The position numbers and the translations under genes are program-made. A DNA stretch of 64,000 nucleotides from contig JAKFFE010000005.1 of the NCBI GenBank assembly GCA_036675345.1, positions 1 through 64,000 of the forward strand. The letters run 5' to 3'. Positions 43,523-54,830 of the stretch are shown here, one piece after another. The notes beneath the pieces were generated by a model. The model had not been told where the DNA came from. It did no database searches and was given only the letters and a program-made list of their open reading frames with translations. Every line of letters begins with the position of its first letter. Position 1 is the first letter of the stretch. This stretch comes from JALYOC01 sp036675345 (lineage in GTDB: Bacteria > Myxococcota > Myxococcia > Myxococcales > Myxococcaceae).

Positions 43523-44269
43523 TCAGTCCAGCCGGGCCTTCATCTCTCCGTGGAGGCCCTGCAGGGTGGCCAGGAGCGGCTCCTGGCCGGAGGCGCGGGC
43601 CGCCTCGATCAGCTCCTCGATCCGCCGGAGGTCCTGCACCTGGCGGTTGCGCAGTGACTGCACCATGGAGGTCATGGCCTCGAAGACGTCCTGCAGCTCG
43701 TCCCCCTGCCGCAACGGATAGGCGGGCACCGAGAGCCGGCCGAGGTTGATGTCGTTGACCAGCCGCTTGATCCGGAACAGCGGCCCCACGATCTTGTGGG
43801 TGGTGACGATGCTGGCCAGGGCGATGAACAGCACGAACGCCACCAGACAGCCCACCAGGATCAGCCAGATCACCCGCTGCTTGCGCACCAGCTCCTGGCG
43901 CTGCTGGATGATCGAGTTCTTCTCCGCCTCGTAGGAGGCGTCGATCTGCGCCGACTTCTGCTTGAGCGACTCGGCGAACACCGGGTCGTCGAAGTTCTTC
44001 ATCAGCTCGTTGGCCAAGGTGGCGCTGGAGAGCTCCTTGCTGGTCTCCGCGGCGCGGGATCGGGCCTCCACCGCGTGCTCCGCCTCCTGCATCAGGTCCC
44101 GCGAGTTGCGGTACAGGAACACCCCCAGCACGCCGCTGATCACGATCGCGATCGCCAGGATGTAGCCGGTGAACTTGAGCTGGAAGCGGGCGTCCAGCAG
44201 GTAGTTGCGCAGGCGCCGCTTTCCGTCGCTCGCCAGGGGGGGCGCAGGGCTGTGCGCGATCTCAGGCAT
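43523..44269 (-). CDS. HAMP-domain membrane protein
   Basis: A 248-residue inner-membrane protein from ATG 44269 (GGAG 9 nt upstream), preferred over the GTG at 44275. Two transmembrane helices (LKFTGYILAIAIVISGVLGVFLY and VIWLILVGCLVAFVLFIALASIV) enclose a periplasmic coiled coil of about 85 residues. The second helix leads into a HAMP domain (THKIVGPLFRIKRLVNDINLGRL...GDELQDVFEAMTSMV). No kinase or chemotaxis output domain follows, only a short coiled coil. It is probably a signalling adapter. It follows the HEAT protein without a gap. Confidence 0.8.
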   Translation of the reverse strand: MPEIAHSPAPPLASDGKRRLRNYLLDARFQLKFTGYILAIAIVISGVLGVFLYRNSRDLMQEAEHAVEARSRAAETSKELSSATLANELMKNFDDPVFAESLKQKSAQIDASYEAEKNSIIQQRQELVRKQRVIWLILVGCLVAFVLFIALASIVTTHKIVGPLFRIKRLVNDINLGRLSVPAYPLRQGDELQDVFEAMTSMVQSLRNRQVQDLRRIEELIEAARASGQEPLLATLQGLHGEMKARLD

Positions 44270-44271
44270 GG

Positions 44272-45012
44272 TCACATGCTCCAGTCGAAGGTGGAGGCCG
44301 CCTCATCGATGGCCTTGGGGGCCAGGGCGCGGATCAGATCCGCCGCCTTGGCTCCGGATGCCTTCACCTGGACTTGCCCCAGCAGCGACTGCTCGGGATA
44401 GGTGAAGCACACGACGTTCATCTTCAGTCCTCCGCTGGAGGTCTCCTCCAGCTCGACCTTCAGCGAGTAGCCCTTGAGCCGCTTGGACTTGATCACCGAT
44501 TTGGCCGCGGACTTGGTCTCGCGGTCCGGTGCGAACACCGAACCCATCTTCTCCAGCTTGGCGCGCAGCTGGCTCTCGGTCAGCTGCACCAGCTCCGAGC
44601 TCAACCGGGAGCTCTTGTCCTGCACCGGGCGCATCTGGATGTAGAACTCTGGCCGCCGGTTGCGCTGCGCCTCCAGCGCCTCCAGCGCCTTGCCCACCGC
44701 GACGCGCACCCCGGAGTCGGAGTCGGACTTGTGGCGCTTGAGGCAGTCGTAGGCGCTGGCTTCCTCCAATTGGAGGAAGGCCTTGGCGGCGGCGGTGCGG
44801 ACCAGGGCGCTCTGGTCGTCCAGGCCGGTGCACAACGGCTCCACCGCGGCGCGGTCCTTGGTGGCGCCCAGCATCAGCGCCGCCTGCGAGCGCACGCGCG
44901 CGTCGGAGGACTTGGTGATCTGCCGGGTGAGGAAGGTGATCCGGCCGTCCGCCTGCGCCAGTGCGGTCCCAAGTGGGGCGGAGACGAGAAGGAAAGCGAG
45001 GAGCAGCCGCAT
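44272..45012 (-). CDS. HEAT-repeat periplasmic protein
   Basis: A 246-residue protein with a signal peptide (MRLLLAFLLVSAPLGTALAQ). Residues 25-115 form HEAT-type helical repeats (RVRSQAALMLGATKDRAAVEPL, SALVRTAAAKAFLQLEEASA, SGVRVAVGKALEALEAQR). The C-terminal part is an alpha/beta domain (YSLKVELEETSSGGLKMNVV). Family not recognised. It overlaps or abuts the HAMP gene and is likely co-transcribed with it. Confidence 0.8.
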   Translation of the reverse strand: MRLLLAFLLVSAPLGTALAQADGRITFLTRQITKSSDARVRSQAALMLGATKDRAAVEPLCTGLDDQSALVRTAAAKAFLQLEEASAYDCLKRHKSDSDSGVRVAVGKALEALEAQRNRRPEFYIQMRPVQDKSSRLSSELVQLTESQLRAKLEKMGSVFAPDRETKSAAKSVIKSKRLKGYSLKVELEETSSGGLKMNVVCFTYPEQSLLGQVQVKASGAKAADLIRALAPKAIDEAASTFDWSM

Positions 45013-45130
45013 CGGGGAGAGCCGATACTAGGCCGCGTCCCCTGGAACTTTCCTTGTGGGTTTGAAGCTACTCCCGCCGCTTCGGTGCGGCACCGCCACA
45101 CATCCCCGGCGGGGTGGAACGGACCCGGGC

Positions 45131-45640
45131 TCAGTTGGGCAGCTTCACGCCCAGCGCGAAGATCTGCAGCCCGGTCGGGTCCTGGCGGGTGGGCAGGTGG
45201 GGAACGCAGGCGGCGGCCCCGGTCAACTCCACCAGCGGCCGGGTCCGGGCGGGAAGCTGCACGCCCTTGAAGATGATCACCCCGCCCGCCTCGTCGGTCT
45301 GCGCGGGGACGTGGGGGAAGCACCCTCCCTGCGTCTCCAGCTTGTCCTGGAGGTGGGGGGGAACAATCCCGGTGTTGCCGGGAACCGGCTCGCCCTTCTC
45401 CAGCTTGTCCTGGATGTAGGGGGGGACGATCCCGGTGTTGCCCTCCGCGGGCTTCTTCGGGTCCAGCTTGTCCTGCAGATGCGGGGGGACGATCCCGCTG
45501 TTCCCACCCTTCTTCAGCTTCTCCTGCAGATGCGGCGGCACGATCCCCGTGTTCCCGTTGTCCGGAACGTCCGGCTCCAGCCGACCCAGCAGGTGCGGGG
45601 GGACGATGCCGGTGTTGTGGAGGGGGAGAGCGACGCGCAT
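45131..45640 (-). CDS. Repeat protein with five NTGIVPPHLQDKL units
   Basis: A 169-residue protein from ATG 45640, not recognised. Five 13-residue units, N(T/S)GIVPP(H/Y)(L/I)xxKL-like, lie at residues 9-21, 30-42, 47-59, 68-80 and 89-101, separated by charged, Pro/Gly-rich linkers of 4-8 residues. The C-terminal part contains two 24-residue copies of another motif at 107-130 and 145-168 (C-x-P-H-x-P...D...G...I...GVxLP), 11 of 24 positions identical. There is no signal peptide, transmembrane helix or known domain. The repeated Thr/Asp/Lys/Glu-bearing units recall multi-core RiPP precursors, but no modifying enzyme is adjacent. A structural or binding role is equally possible. Confidence 0.75.
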   Translation of the reverse strand: MRVALPLHNTGIVPPHLLGRLEPDVPDNGNTGIVPPHLQEKLKKGGNSGIVPPHLQDKLDPKKPAEGNTGIVPPYIQDKLEKGEPVPGNTGIVPPHLQDKLETQGGCFPHVPAQTDEAGGVIIFKGVQLPARTRPLVELTGAAACVPHLPTRQDPTGLQIFALGVKLPN

Positions 45641-45772
45641 ATCGAATCTCTTTCTTTAGTACCGCTTATGCCACACGCATGTAGGCATTCGACTTACTTC
45701 AACACCCTTATCGCGCCGACCTCCGAAGAGTTGCGTGGGCATTTCCATTTTCTTTTCCGGGTCCGCTGGGAG

Positions 45773-45798
45773 GGCCGCAGGCCCCTGATTCTGCGGCC
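45773..45798 (+). promoter_or_regulatory. Hairpin in the alaS leader
   Basis: A perfect 8-bp stem (ggccgcag / ctgcggcc) with a 10-nt loop, 40 bp upstream of the alaS ATG and followed by ttgctgcgtcc. It may be an attenuator or a terminator of upstream transcription. T-box features were not found. Confidence 0.4.
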
Positions 45799-45837
45799 TT
45801 GCTGCGTCCGGCCAGGCCTTTGGGTATAGGTGTGCCC

Positions 45838-48527
<2,690 letters not shown>

Positions 48528-48531
<4 letters not shown>

Positions 48532-49157
48532 GTCGGGCGGCGGTGGCCACCCTGCTGCTGGGGCTCGCGGTCGCGGGCTGCCGGCGGGAGGAGGCACCGC
48601 CCGAGGACCGCACCCTGGCCCGGCTGCGGGCAGAGGTGGACCGCGCCAACGCTGGAGGCGCGGTGATCGGGGCGCCGAACCAGACCCAGGATCCGAACGC
48701 CAACCTGGCCGCGCTGGCGGTGGGCGCGGCGGAGGGAGGCAGCGAAGGTCCGTGGACCCTGCCCCCGGACGGCGTCCGCGCCCAGCTGGGCCCGATCGCG
48801 CTGCGGCTGGTCGCAGCCTCCACCTCGCACCAGGTGCAGTCGGCGAAGATGTCGCTGACCTCCGAGGAGCTGTTCCTGCAGGTCAAGCTGGGCGCCCACA
48901 ACGCCGGGTCGGAGCCTGTCCCCTTCTCCATCGAGCAGGCGACCGTCTCCGCCGGAGACCGGAGCTGGCCGCTGGCGCGGGATGCGCTGTTCCTGATCAG
49001 CACCCGGAAGGTGGGCTTCGATCTCGCTCCCGGCGAGTCGCGGGAGCTGCTGCTGGTGTTCGAGGTGCCGGTGGCGGGAGTGAAGGCCCCGACACTGGAG
49101 CTCGCCCTGCCACAGCCTGCGGGTGGAAATGGGGACGTCCGGCTCAGGCTCAAGTAG
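48528..49157 (+). CDS. Lipoprotein downstream of alaS
   Basis: A 209-residue lipoprotein (MSRAAVATLLLGLAVAGC, lipidated Cys18) whose ATG overlaps the alaS stop. After a disordered Ala/Asn-rich region, the C-terminal 120 residues form a beta-sandwich-like domain (MSLTSEELFLQVKLGAHNAGSEPVPFSIEQATVSAG...VPVAGVKAPTLELALP), resembling DUF4352-type immunoglobulin-like folds. Function unknown. Confidence 0.78.
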
Positions 49158-49160
49158 CCT

Positions 49161-52100
49161 GTGGGTGTCGTGTCTACCGAACCGAAGTTGATCCCGCTCC
49201 GGATCCGTCTGCCGTACCAGACGGAAGAGGAGTTCATCGAAAAGTACGGGTCCAATGTGGCCCGTGGCGGGGTCTTCATTGCCACACGCGCCCTCAAGCC
49301 CGAAGGCAGCCAGCTGGCCTTCGAGTTCGTGCTGGCCGATGGCCGCCGGCTGATTCGCGGCGATGGGGTGGTGGTCAAGGCCCAGGTGGACGAGGGCGGC
49401 ACCCGCGCCGGGATGACTGTGCGCTTCGTCCGGCTGGACTCCGCCTCCAAGGCGATGATCGACCGGTTGATCGCCGCCCGGACCGGGGTCGCCCCGCAGC
49501 CGCCGGAGCATGTGATCGCCGCCGCGCCCCCGGCTCCGATCGCCGCGTCCCTCCTCCCGTTGAAGACGGTGGAGGGGACCGCGATCGTCGAGGGTTCGAA
49601 GCCCAGCGAGAACACCCGCGGCCTGTCTGGCTTCGGCGGGGGCGCTCTGCCGCCCACCGCGGCCCGGACTCCGGTGGCGGGTGGATATGTTTCCGCCTTC
49701 GACCGCGCTCCCTACGCCGAGGCCAAGGGGATTTCGGGGGAGACCCCGCCCACCACCGTCCAGGCCGAGGCGCCTTCCGCGGTCGACGCTCCTGTCACCG
49801 AGTCCACTGCCCAGGTCGAGCCTTCGCTCAGCGACGTCGCTCCGGCGCACGCTCCCTCGACCGGCGGAACTCCTGCGCCGCATCGCTCGGAGGCACCTGA
49901 CGCGGTTGAGGCGTCGGCTGTAGCGGTGACTGCCCAGAACGAGGGGCCCGCCGCGGCAGCTGTTGCCACTGCCGCCGCGGCCGAGGCTCCGGCCGCGGTG
50001 CCAGTCCCGGTCGTCGAGACGCGAGCCGAAGCGCCTCCCACGCCGGAGGCTCCGGTCACCGAGACCCGGGCCGAAGCGCCTCCCCCGCCGGAGGCTCCGG
50101 TCACCGAAGCCGAGACCGAGGCGCCTTCCCCGGTGCTCGCCTCGACCACCGAGGCCCAGGCCGATGCGCCTTCCGAGGTGCTCGCCTCGACCACCGAGGC
50201 CCAGGCCGATGCGCCTTCCGAGGTGCTCGCCTCGACCACCGAGGCCCGGGCCGATGCACCTTCCGAGGTGCTCGCCTCGACCACCGCGGCCCAGGCGGAT
50301 GCGCCTTCCACCGTGGTCGCCTCGGTCACTGAAGCCCAGGCCGACGCGCCTGCCGCGGGGGTTGCCCCGGTCACCGAAGCTGCTCCGCAGTCCGGGTCTG
50401 CCTCCAGTCAGGGGTTCGCGCCTCCCACCTCCGCAAGTCCCAGCCAGGTGTCCGCGCCCCAGCCGACCGAGGCACTCTCGCGCGGGGCCTCAGGCACCCG
50501 GCCCCGCCGCCGCTCCAGCGTGTTGGACGAGCCCGTCGCTCAAGCGCCCAAGCAGGAGATCCCGGAGGTGGTGCTGGGGATCGATCTGGGGACCACCAAC
50601 GCGCGGGTGGCGGTGTATCAGGCGGGCGCTCCCCGGCTGATCCCGTTGACCCCGGAAGGCAAGACCGCGGTCCCCTCCTGCGTGTCGATCGACGATGCGG
50701 GGGAGCTGATCGTGGGCGAGGCGGCGCGGAGCCGGATGGCCCGCTCTCCCCAGGACGCGGTGATCGCCGCCAAGCGTTTGATTGGCCAGCGCGCCCGCTC
50801 CAAGCGGGTCAAGGAGCAGGCCGGGCAGGTGCCGTTCCAGTTGGTGGCGGACGCGGCCGGCGACACCGGGGTGCGGTTGAGGGATCGGGTGCGTTCGCTG
50901 ACCGAGATCTCCGCCGCCCTCCTCTCCTCCCTCAAGGCCTCGGCCGAGGCCTTCGTCGGTCATCCGGTGGGCCGGGCGGTGCTGTGCGTGCCTGCCTATT
51001 TCACCGACCACCAGCGCGCGGCGATGCGCGAGGCGGGGCGACTGGCCGGGCTGGAGGTGGTGCGGATCTTCAACGAACCCTCCGCGGTGGCCCTGGCCTT
51101 CGGACACGGCAAGGCACTGCCCCGCAAGCGGATCCTGGTCTACGACCTGGGCGGCGGAACCTTCGACGCCACCGTGGTGGAGGTCACCGGCGACGAGCTG
51201 GAGGCGGTGGCCAACGGCGGCGACAACTTCCTGGGCGGGATGGACTTCGACGCCCGCATCGCCCGCTTCGTGTCCCAGCGCTTCGAGGCCGACCAGAAGG
51301 TCCCCCTCAATGTCTCCCCCATCTCCGCGCTGCGGCTGCGCGACGCCGCGGAGCGCGCCAAGATCGCGCTCTCCGAGACCGAGTCCTCCACCCTGGAGCT
51401 GGCGGGCGCAGCCTTGCGCGCCGACGGCTCCACCGTGGATCTCAAGCTGGAGCTGACCCGCGCCGAGTTGGAGACGCTGACCGCGGATCTGGTGGACCGC
51501 ACCCTCCAGGTGACCCGGGACGTGCTCGCCTCCGCCAACCTCTCGCCCCAGTCGCTGGATGAGGTCCTGCTGGTGGGCGGCCAGAGCCGCGCCCCGCTGG
51601 TCCGCAAGAAGGTGGAGGAGCTGGTCGCCCGGCCGGTGCGCACCGACGTGGACGCGCAGGCGGCGGTGGCGCTGGGCGCAGCGATCCTCGGCCACGCCTT
51701 CCTGGAGGCGGCGAAGGGAAAGCCGGGGGTGGCGTTGTCCGAGGTGCTCTCCGCGCCGATCGGGATCGCCACCCGCAACGGCGGGATGCGCCGGGTGCTG
51801 GAGCGCAACACCCGCCTCCCGGCGGAGAAGACCATCCTGCTGCCGGCCCGCTCGGGGGAGACGATCGGGGTGGCGGTGTTCCAGGGCGCCGCCGAGCGCG
51901 CTGAGGACAACGAGTACCTCGGCTGCCTCAACGCCACCCTCGACAAGACCGGGGAGGTGGCGGTGCGCTTCTCCCTCGCCTCCGACGGCACCCTGGCCCT
52001 GACCGCCGCCGGCCCCGGAGGGCGCGGCGCCCAGGTGACAATCACCACCGACGACGCCAGCGACGAGCTGCGCGCCGCCCTCTACGCCTCCGCCCCGCTG

Positions 52101-52169
52101 CCCGGCGAGGAGACCCAGACCCGCAAGGGAGTGCTGGGCGGGTTCAAGAAGCTGTTCGGCCGGGGCTGA
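49161..52169 (+). CDS. PilZ-like domain fused to an Hsp70 ATPase
   Basis: A 1002-residue protein from GTG 49161; GTG 49170 is possible. Residues 10-115 match the TIGR02266 PilZ-like domain common in Myxococcus (EEFIEKYGSNVARGGVFIATRALKP). The usual Ser of the NxSxxG c-di-GMP motif is Ala and the N-terminal RxxxR is not evident, so ligand binding is doubtful. A low-complexity linker (about 120-470) contains 15-residue repeats (EAQADAPSEVLASTT). Residues 472-970 are an Hsp70/actin-type ATPase (VVLGIDLGTTNARVAVY, VYDLGGGTFDATVVEV, LLVGGQSRAPLVRK). It lacks a typical C-terminal lid. The role is unknown. Confidence 0.85.
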   Translation: MGVVSTEPKLIPLRIRLPYQTEEEFIEKYGSNVARGGVFIATRALKPEGSQLAFEFVLADGRRLIRGDGVVVKAQVDEGGTRAGMTVRFVRLDSASKAMIDRLIAARTGVAPQPPEHVIAAAPPAPIAASLLPLKTVEGTAIVEGSKPSENTRGLSGFGGGALPPTAARTPVAGGYVSAFDRAPYAEAKGISGETPPTTVQAEAPSAVDAPVTESTAQVEPSLSDVAPAHAPSTGGTPAPHRSEAPDAVEASAVAVTAQNEGPAAAAVATAAAAEAPAAVPVPVVETRAEAPPTPEAPVTETRAEAPPPPEAPVTEAETEAPSPVLASTTEAQADAPSEVLASTTEAQADAPSEVLASTTEARADAPSEVLASTTAAQADAPSTVVASVTEAQADAPAAGVAPVTEAAPQSGSASSQGFAPPTSASPSQVSAPQPTEALSRGASGTRPRRRSSVLDEPVAQAPKQEIPEVVLGIDLGTTNARVAVYQAGAPRLIPLTPEGKTAVPSCVSIDDAGELIVGEAARSRMARSPQDAVIAAKRLIGQRARSKRVKEQAGQVPFQLVADAAGDTGVRLRDRVRSLTEISAALLSSLKASAEAFVGHPVGRAVLCVPAYFTDHQRAAMREAGRLAGLEVVRIFNEPSAVALAFGHGKALPRKRILVYDLGGGTFDATVVEVTGDELEAVANGGDNFLGGMDFDARIARFVSQRFEADQKVPLNVSPISALRLRDAAERAKIALSETESSTLELAGAALRADGSTVDLKLELTRAELETLTADLVDRTLQVTRDVLASANLSPQSLDEVLLVGGQSRAPLVRKKVEELVARPVRTDVDAQAAVALGAAILGHAFLEAAKGKPGVALSEVLSAPIGIATRNGGMRRVLERNTRLPAEKTILLPARSGETIGVAVFQGAAERAEDNEYLGCLNATLDKTGEVAVRFSLASDGTLALTAAGPGGRGAQVTITTDDASDELRAALYASAPLPGEETQTRKGVLGGFKKLFGRG
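50133..50312. repeat. Four 45-bp tandem repeats in the PilZ-Hsp70 linker
   Basis: Units at 50133, 50178, 50223 and 50268, each beginning gtgctcgcctcgaccacc, encode VLASTTEAQADAPSE variants. The last unit diverges at its end. In-frame and likely variable in copy number between strains. Confidence 0.92.
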
Positions 52170-52173
52170 GCGG

Positions 52174-54732
52174 CTACACGCTCCAGTAGTACGACCACTT
52201 CACCAGCACCGCGTCGTTGGCCTTCCCCGCCAGCAGCTGCTGCGGGAGCAAGGTCAGCGGCGCCTCGGCCCCCTGCGCGCTGTAGCCCTGGGAGCGGGTG
52301 TAGACCAGGTAGAGGGTGCTCCCCAGCCGGTACTCCCACCGCAGGACCGCGTTCACGTTGAGCAGGGTGTTGTAGAAATTGGCGTTGCCCGCGTACGCGC
52401 TGGGGGTCAGCTCCGCCAGCCGGATGGTGTGCCCCGCCTGGTTGGAGGCCCCTTCGGTGAAGCCGCCGAACCGGCCGAAGTCGTCGAACAGCTGGGCGTA
52501 GGCCTGCAGCGACAGGTTGGGGGTGATCATCACCTGCTGGCGCAAGGTGAAGGTCAGGTACTGGGACTCCAGATCTCCGAACACGAAGCGGTGGGGACCG
52601 CTGGCCTCGTCCGCGAAGTCCACGAACCGCGGCCCCCACAGGGTCCGGTCGTTGGCCACCTGGAGGCTGGTCTCCAGCGCGTCAATCGGCCGCCAGGAGA
52701 GGTTGAGGCGGAAGCCGTGCCCCAGCTTGACCTCCTGGTTGCGCATCTGGTGGATCCCCACCGCCGCGAAGCCGTCGGCGCGCACCGGCCGGTTGGCGTT
52801 GGTGTCGAAGAAGGCGGCGACCCAGCCGGAGTTGGGCCGCTGCAGCGGGATGCCGGTGGCCGCCACCTCCCGGATGTCGTTCACCCCGAAGTCGATCCCC
52901 GACTCCAGCCCCACGAAGTCGAAGGAGGGCAGCTGGGCCTGGACGCTGCCGTACAGCCAGTAGCCACGCGTCACCCAGCGGCCGTCCGCGCTGTACCGCG
53001 CCCCGCCGTCCAGGTTGGCCCAGAACGCCTTGAGGGGGCCAAAGCCCGACCGCTGGCGGACGTAGCGGATCCCGGCGCGGGGAGCGTGTTCGTTCTGGGT
53101 CCGCAGAAAGCCGGTGGGCCGCAGGTGCAGGGTGGGGTTGCTGAACTCGTAGCCCACGTCCCACTTGAAGCCCTCCCCGCCCATCCGGCCGGCGCGGAAG
53201 AACCCGCCGTAGCCCAGGGTGTTCGGCTCCAGCAGGGTGGAGTCCCGCAGCCGCCGCGACGGAGGACCGCCCACCACCTGGGAGCCGACCAGCTGCCCCA
53301 GCACCCCGTACTCGCTGGTGGAGTTCTTGAGGTCCCAGCGCAGCGCGGCGGCGTTCCCGCCGTCCACCAGGCAGCGCCCGGGCACCGGGTCGGCCTGGAG
53401 ATCGGCGGCGGTGCACGTCCCGGCCAGCGGCGCGGAGGAGGTGAACATCGCCCCCACCTGGGAGTTCTGGCCCACCGAGGTCCGGGCCACCGCCGCCAGA
53501 TAGTTGGTGGGGGCCACCGCCACCGCCGGCAGCTCGTCGTTGGGGCCGAAGCGGAACGGCTGCTGGAGGTGGAAGCCGAAGCGCCGGTCGGGGTTCTCCT
53601 CGTCGATCGGCCCCTGCTCGGCGCCCATCACCACCGCGTCCAGCAGCCCCACCTCCACGCCCTTGGCCACGTTTCCGGTCAGCTTGGCCGCGCCCAGGAT
53701 CGGCAGCCCCAGGCCGATCCGCCGCGAATAGAACAAGGCCTGGTTCGAGCCGTACCCGCCGCCCACCGGCTGGAACAGGTCCATCCCCTGGGTGAAGAAC
53801 GGCCGCTTCTCCGGGAACTGCAGTTCGAAGGTGCTCAGGTTCTGGAGGATCTGATCCGCCTCCACCTGCCCGAAGTCCGGGTTCAACGTCGCGTTGAGGG
53901 TCAGATCCGAGGTCAGCGACGTCTTCAGATCCAGGCCCACGTACAGCGAGGGATCCAGGAGCCGCGCGGTCCGATCGTCGGAGAACTGCGGCCGCAGCAG
54001 CGCCCGCCCGGCGGCGTAGGGGATCAGCTCCAGCTCCCGCTTGGGCCGCAGCCCCTCCATCCCGGTGAGGTGACCGAAGCGGGAGACGTTGGCGTTGCTG
54101 CTGCGGGGGTTGTTGACCGAGTCCAGCTCCTCGTTGGTGCGGGCAATGTCCCGCCGCGCTCCGAAGCCCCAGGTCTGGATGTCCGCCACCGGGAAGCGGA
54201 GCAGGCTCAGCGGAATGGCGTACTCGGCGATCCAGCCGTCGTGGACGACCTTGGCCGCTCCCTCCCAGATCCCGTCCCAATCCCCGCTGAAGTTCCGGTC
54301 GTCGAAGAAGATCCCATCTCCCAGCACCCCGCCGGCGTTGACGTAGAACAGGTAGCCGGTGCGGTGATCGTGGGTGGGGTCGATCATCACCTGCACCGCG
54401 TCGGAGAACGGGTTGCTGTCCCGTCGTCCCAGCCGCCGGTTGATCAGCTCCGGCTGGGTGTCGAAGCAGTAGAGGCTGACGTAGAGGAAGCGGTCGTCGT
54501 ACAGCACCCGCATCTCGGTGCGCTGGGAGGCCTCCGCTCCCGCCACCGGGAAGCGCTGCACGAAGTCGCCGAACACCGGCGCCGCCGCCCAGGGGGCCTC
54601 GTCCAGCTTGCCGTCCACCTGGATCGCCGTGGTGGTCCGGGCCGGTTGCAGGAACTGGTTCTTGCCAGACCCTTCGACGGCAGCCTGCGCGACGCATGCC
54701 CAGGTGCCCAGGAACAGCAAGAGACGTTTCAA
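52174..54732 (-). CDS. DUF5916 outer-membrane protein with CBM9-like domain
   Basis: An 852-residue protein with a signal peptide (LLLFLGTWACVAQAA). Residues 30-225 resemble the carbohydrate-binding family 9 fold (TAIQVDGKLDEAPWAAAPVFGDFVQRFP, DSNPFSDAVQVMIDPTHDHRTGYLFYVNAGG). The remainder is a DUF5916 barrel (LNATLNPDFGQVEADQ, FELQFPEKRPFFTQG, LFYSRRIGL) with alternating aromatic strands to the C-terminal VLVKWSYYWSV. Substrate unknown; it probably transports or binds a polymer at the outer membrane. It converges with the PilZ-Hsp70 gene, stops 4 bp apart. Confidence 0.87.
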   Translation of the reverse strand: MKRLLLFLGTWACVAQAAVEGSGKNQFLQPARTTTAIQVDGKLDEAPWAAAPVFGDFVQRFPVAGAEASQRTEMRVLYDDRFLYVSLYCFDTQPELINRRLGRRDSNPFSDAVQVMIDPTHDHRTGYLFYVNAGGVLGDGIFFDDRNFSGDWDGIWEGAAKVVHDGWIAEYAIPLSLLRFPVADIQTWGFGARRDIARTNEELDSVNNPRSSNANVSRFGHLTGMEGLRPKRELELIPYAAGRALLRPQFSDDRTARLLDPSLYVGLDLKTSLTSDLTLNATLNPDFGQVEADQILQNLSTFELQFPEKRPFFTQGMDLFQPVGGGYGSNQALFYSRRIGLGLPILGAAKLTGNVAKGVEVGLLDAVVMGAEQGPIDEENPDRRFGFHLQQPFRFGPNDELPAVAVAPTNYLAAVARTSVGQNSQVGAMFTSSAPLAGTCTAADLQADPVPGRCLVDGGNAAALRWDLKNSTSEYGVLGQLVGSQVVGGPPSRRLRDSTLLEPNTLGYGGFFRAGRMGGEGFKWDVGYEFSNPTLHLRPTGFLRTQNEHAPRAGIRYVRQRSGFGPLKAFWANLDGGARYSADGRWVTRGYWLYGSVQAQLPSFDFVGLESGIDFGVNDIREVAATGIPLQRPNSGWVAAFFDTNANRPVRADGFAAVGIHQMRNQEVKLGHGFRLNLSWRPIDALETSLQVANDRTLWGPRFVDFADEASGPHRFVFGDLESQYLTFTLRQQVMITPNLSLQAYAQLFDDFGRFGGFTEGASNQAGHTIRLAELTPSAYAGNANFYNTLLNVNAVLRWEYRLGSTLYLVYTRSQGYSAQGAEAPLTLLPQQLLAGKANDAVLVKWSYYWSV

Positions 54733-54830
54733 GACGGGAACCCCTCCGGTGACGGACGCGAACGATCACCCGGCCGGATTATTCCGACCTCCGGCTACGA
54801 GCGCGGGGAAGAAACGATTGCCGGTGGGAA

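Noticed and set aside
45641..45837. T-box riboswitch upstream of alaS
   Set aside because: No specifier loop or T-box sequence could be found; only a simple hairpin is present.
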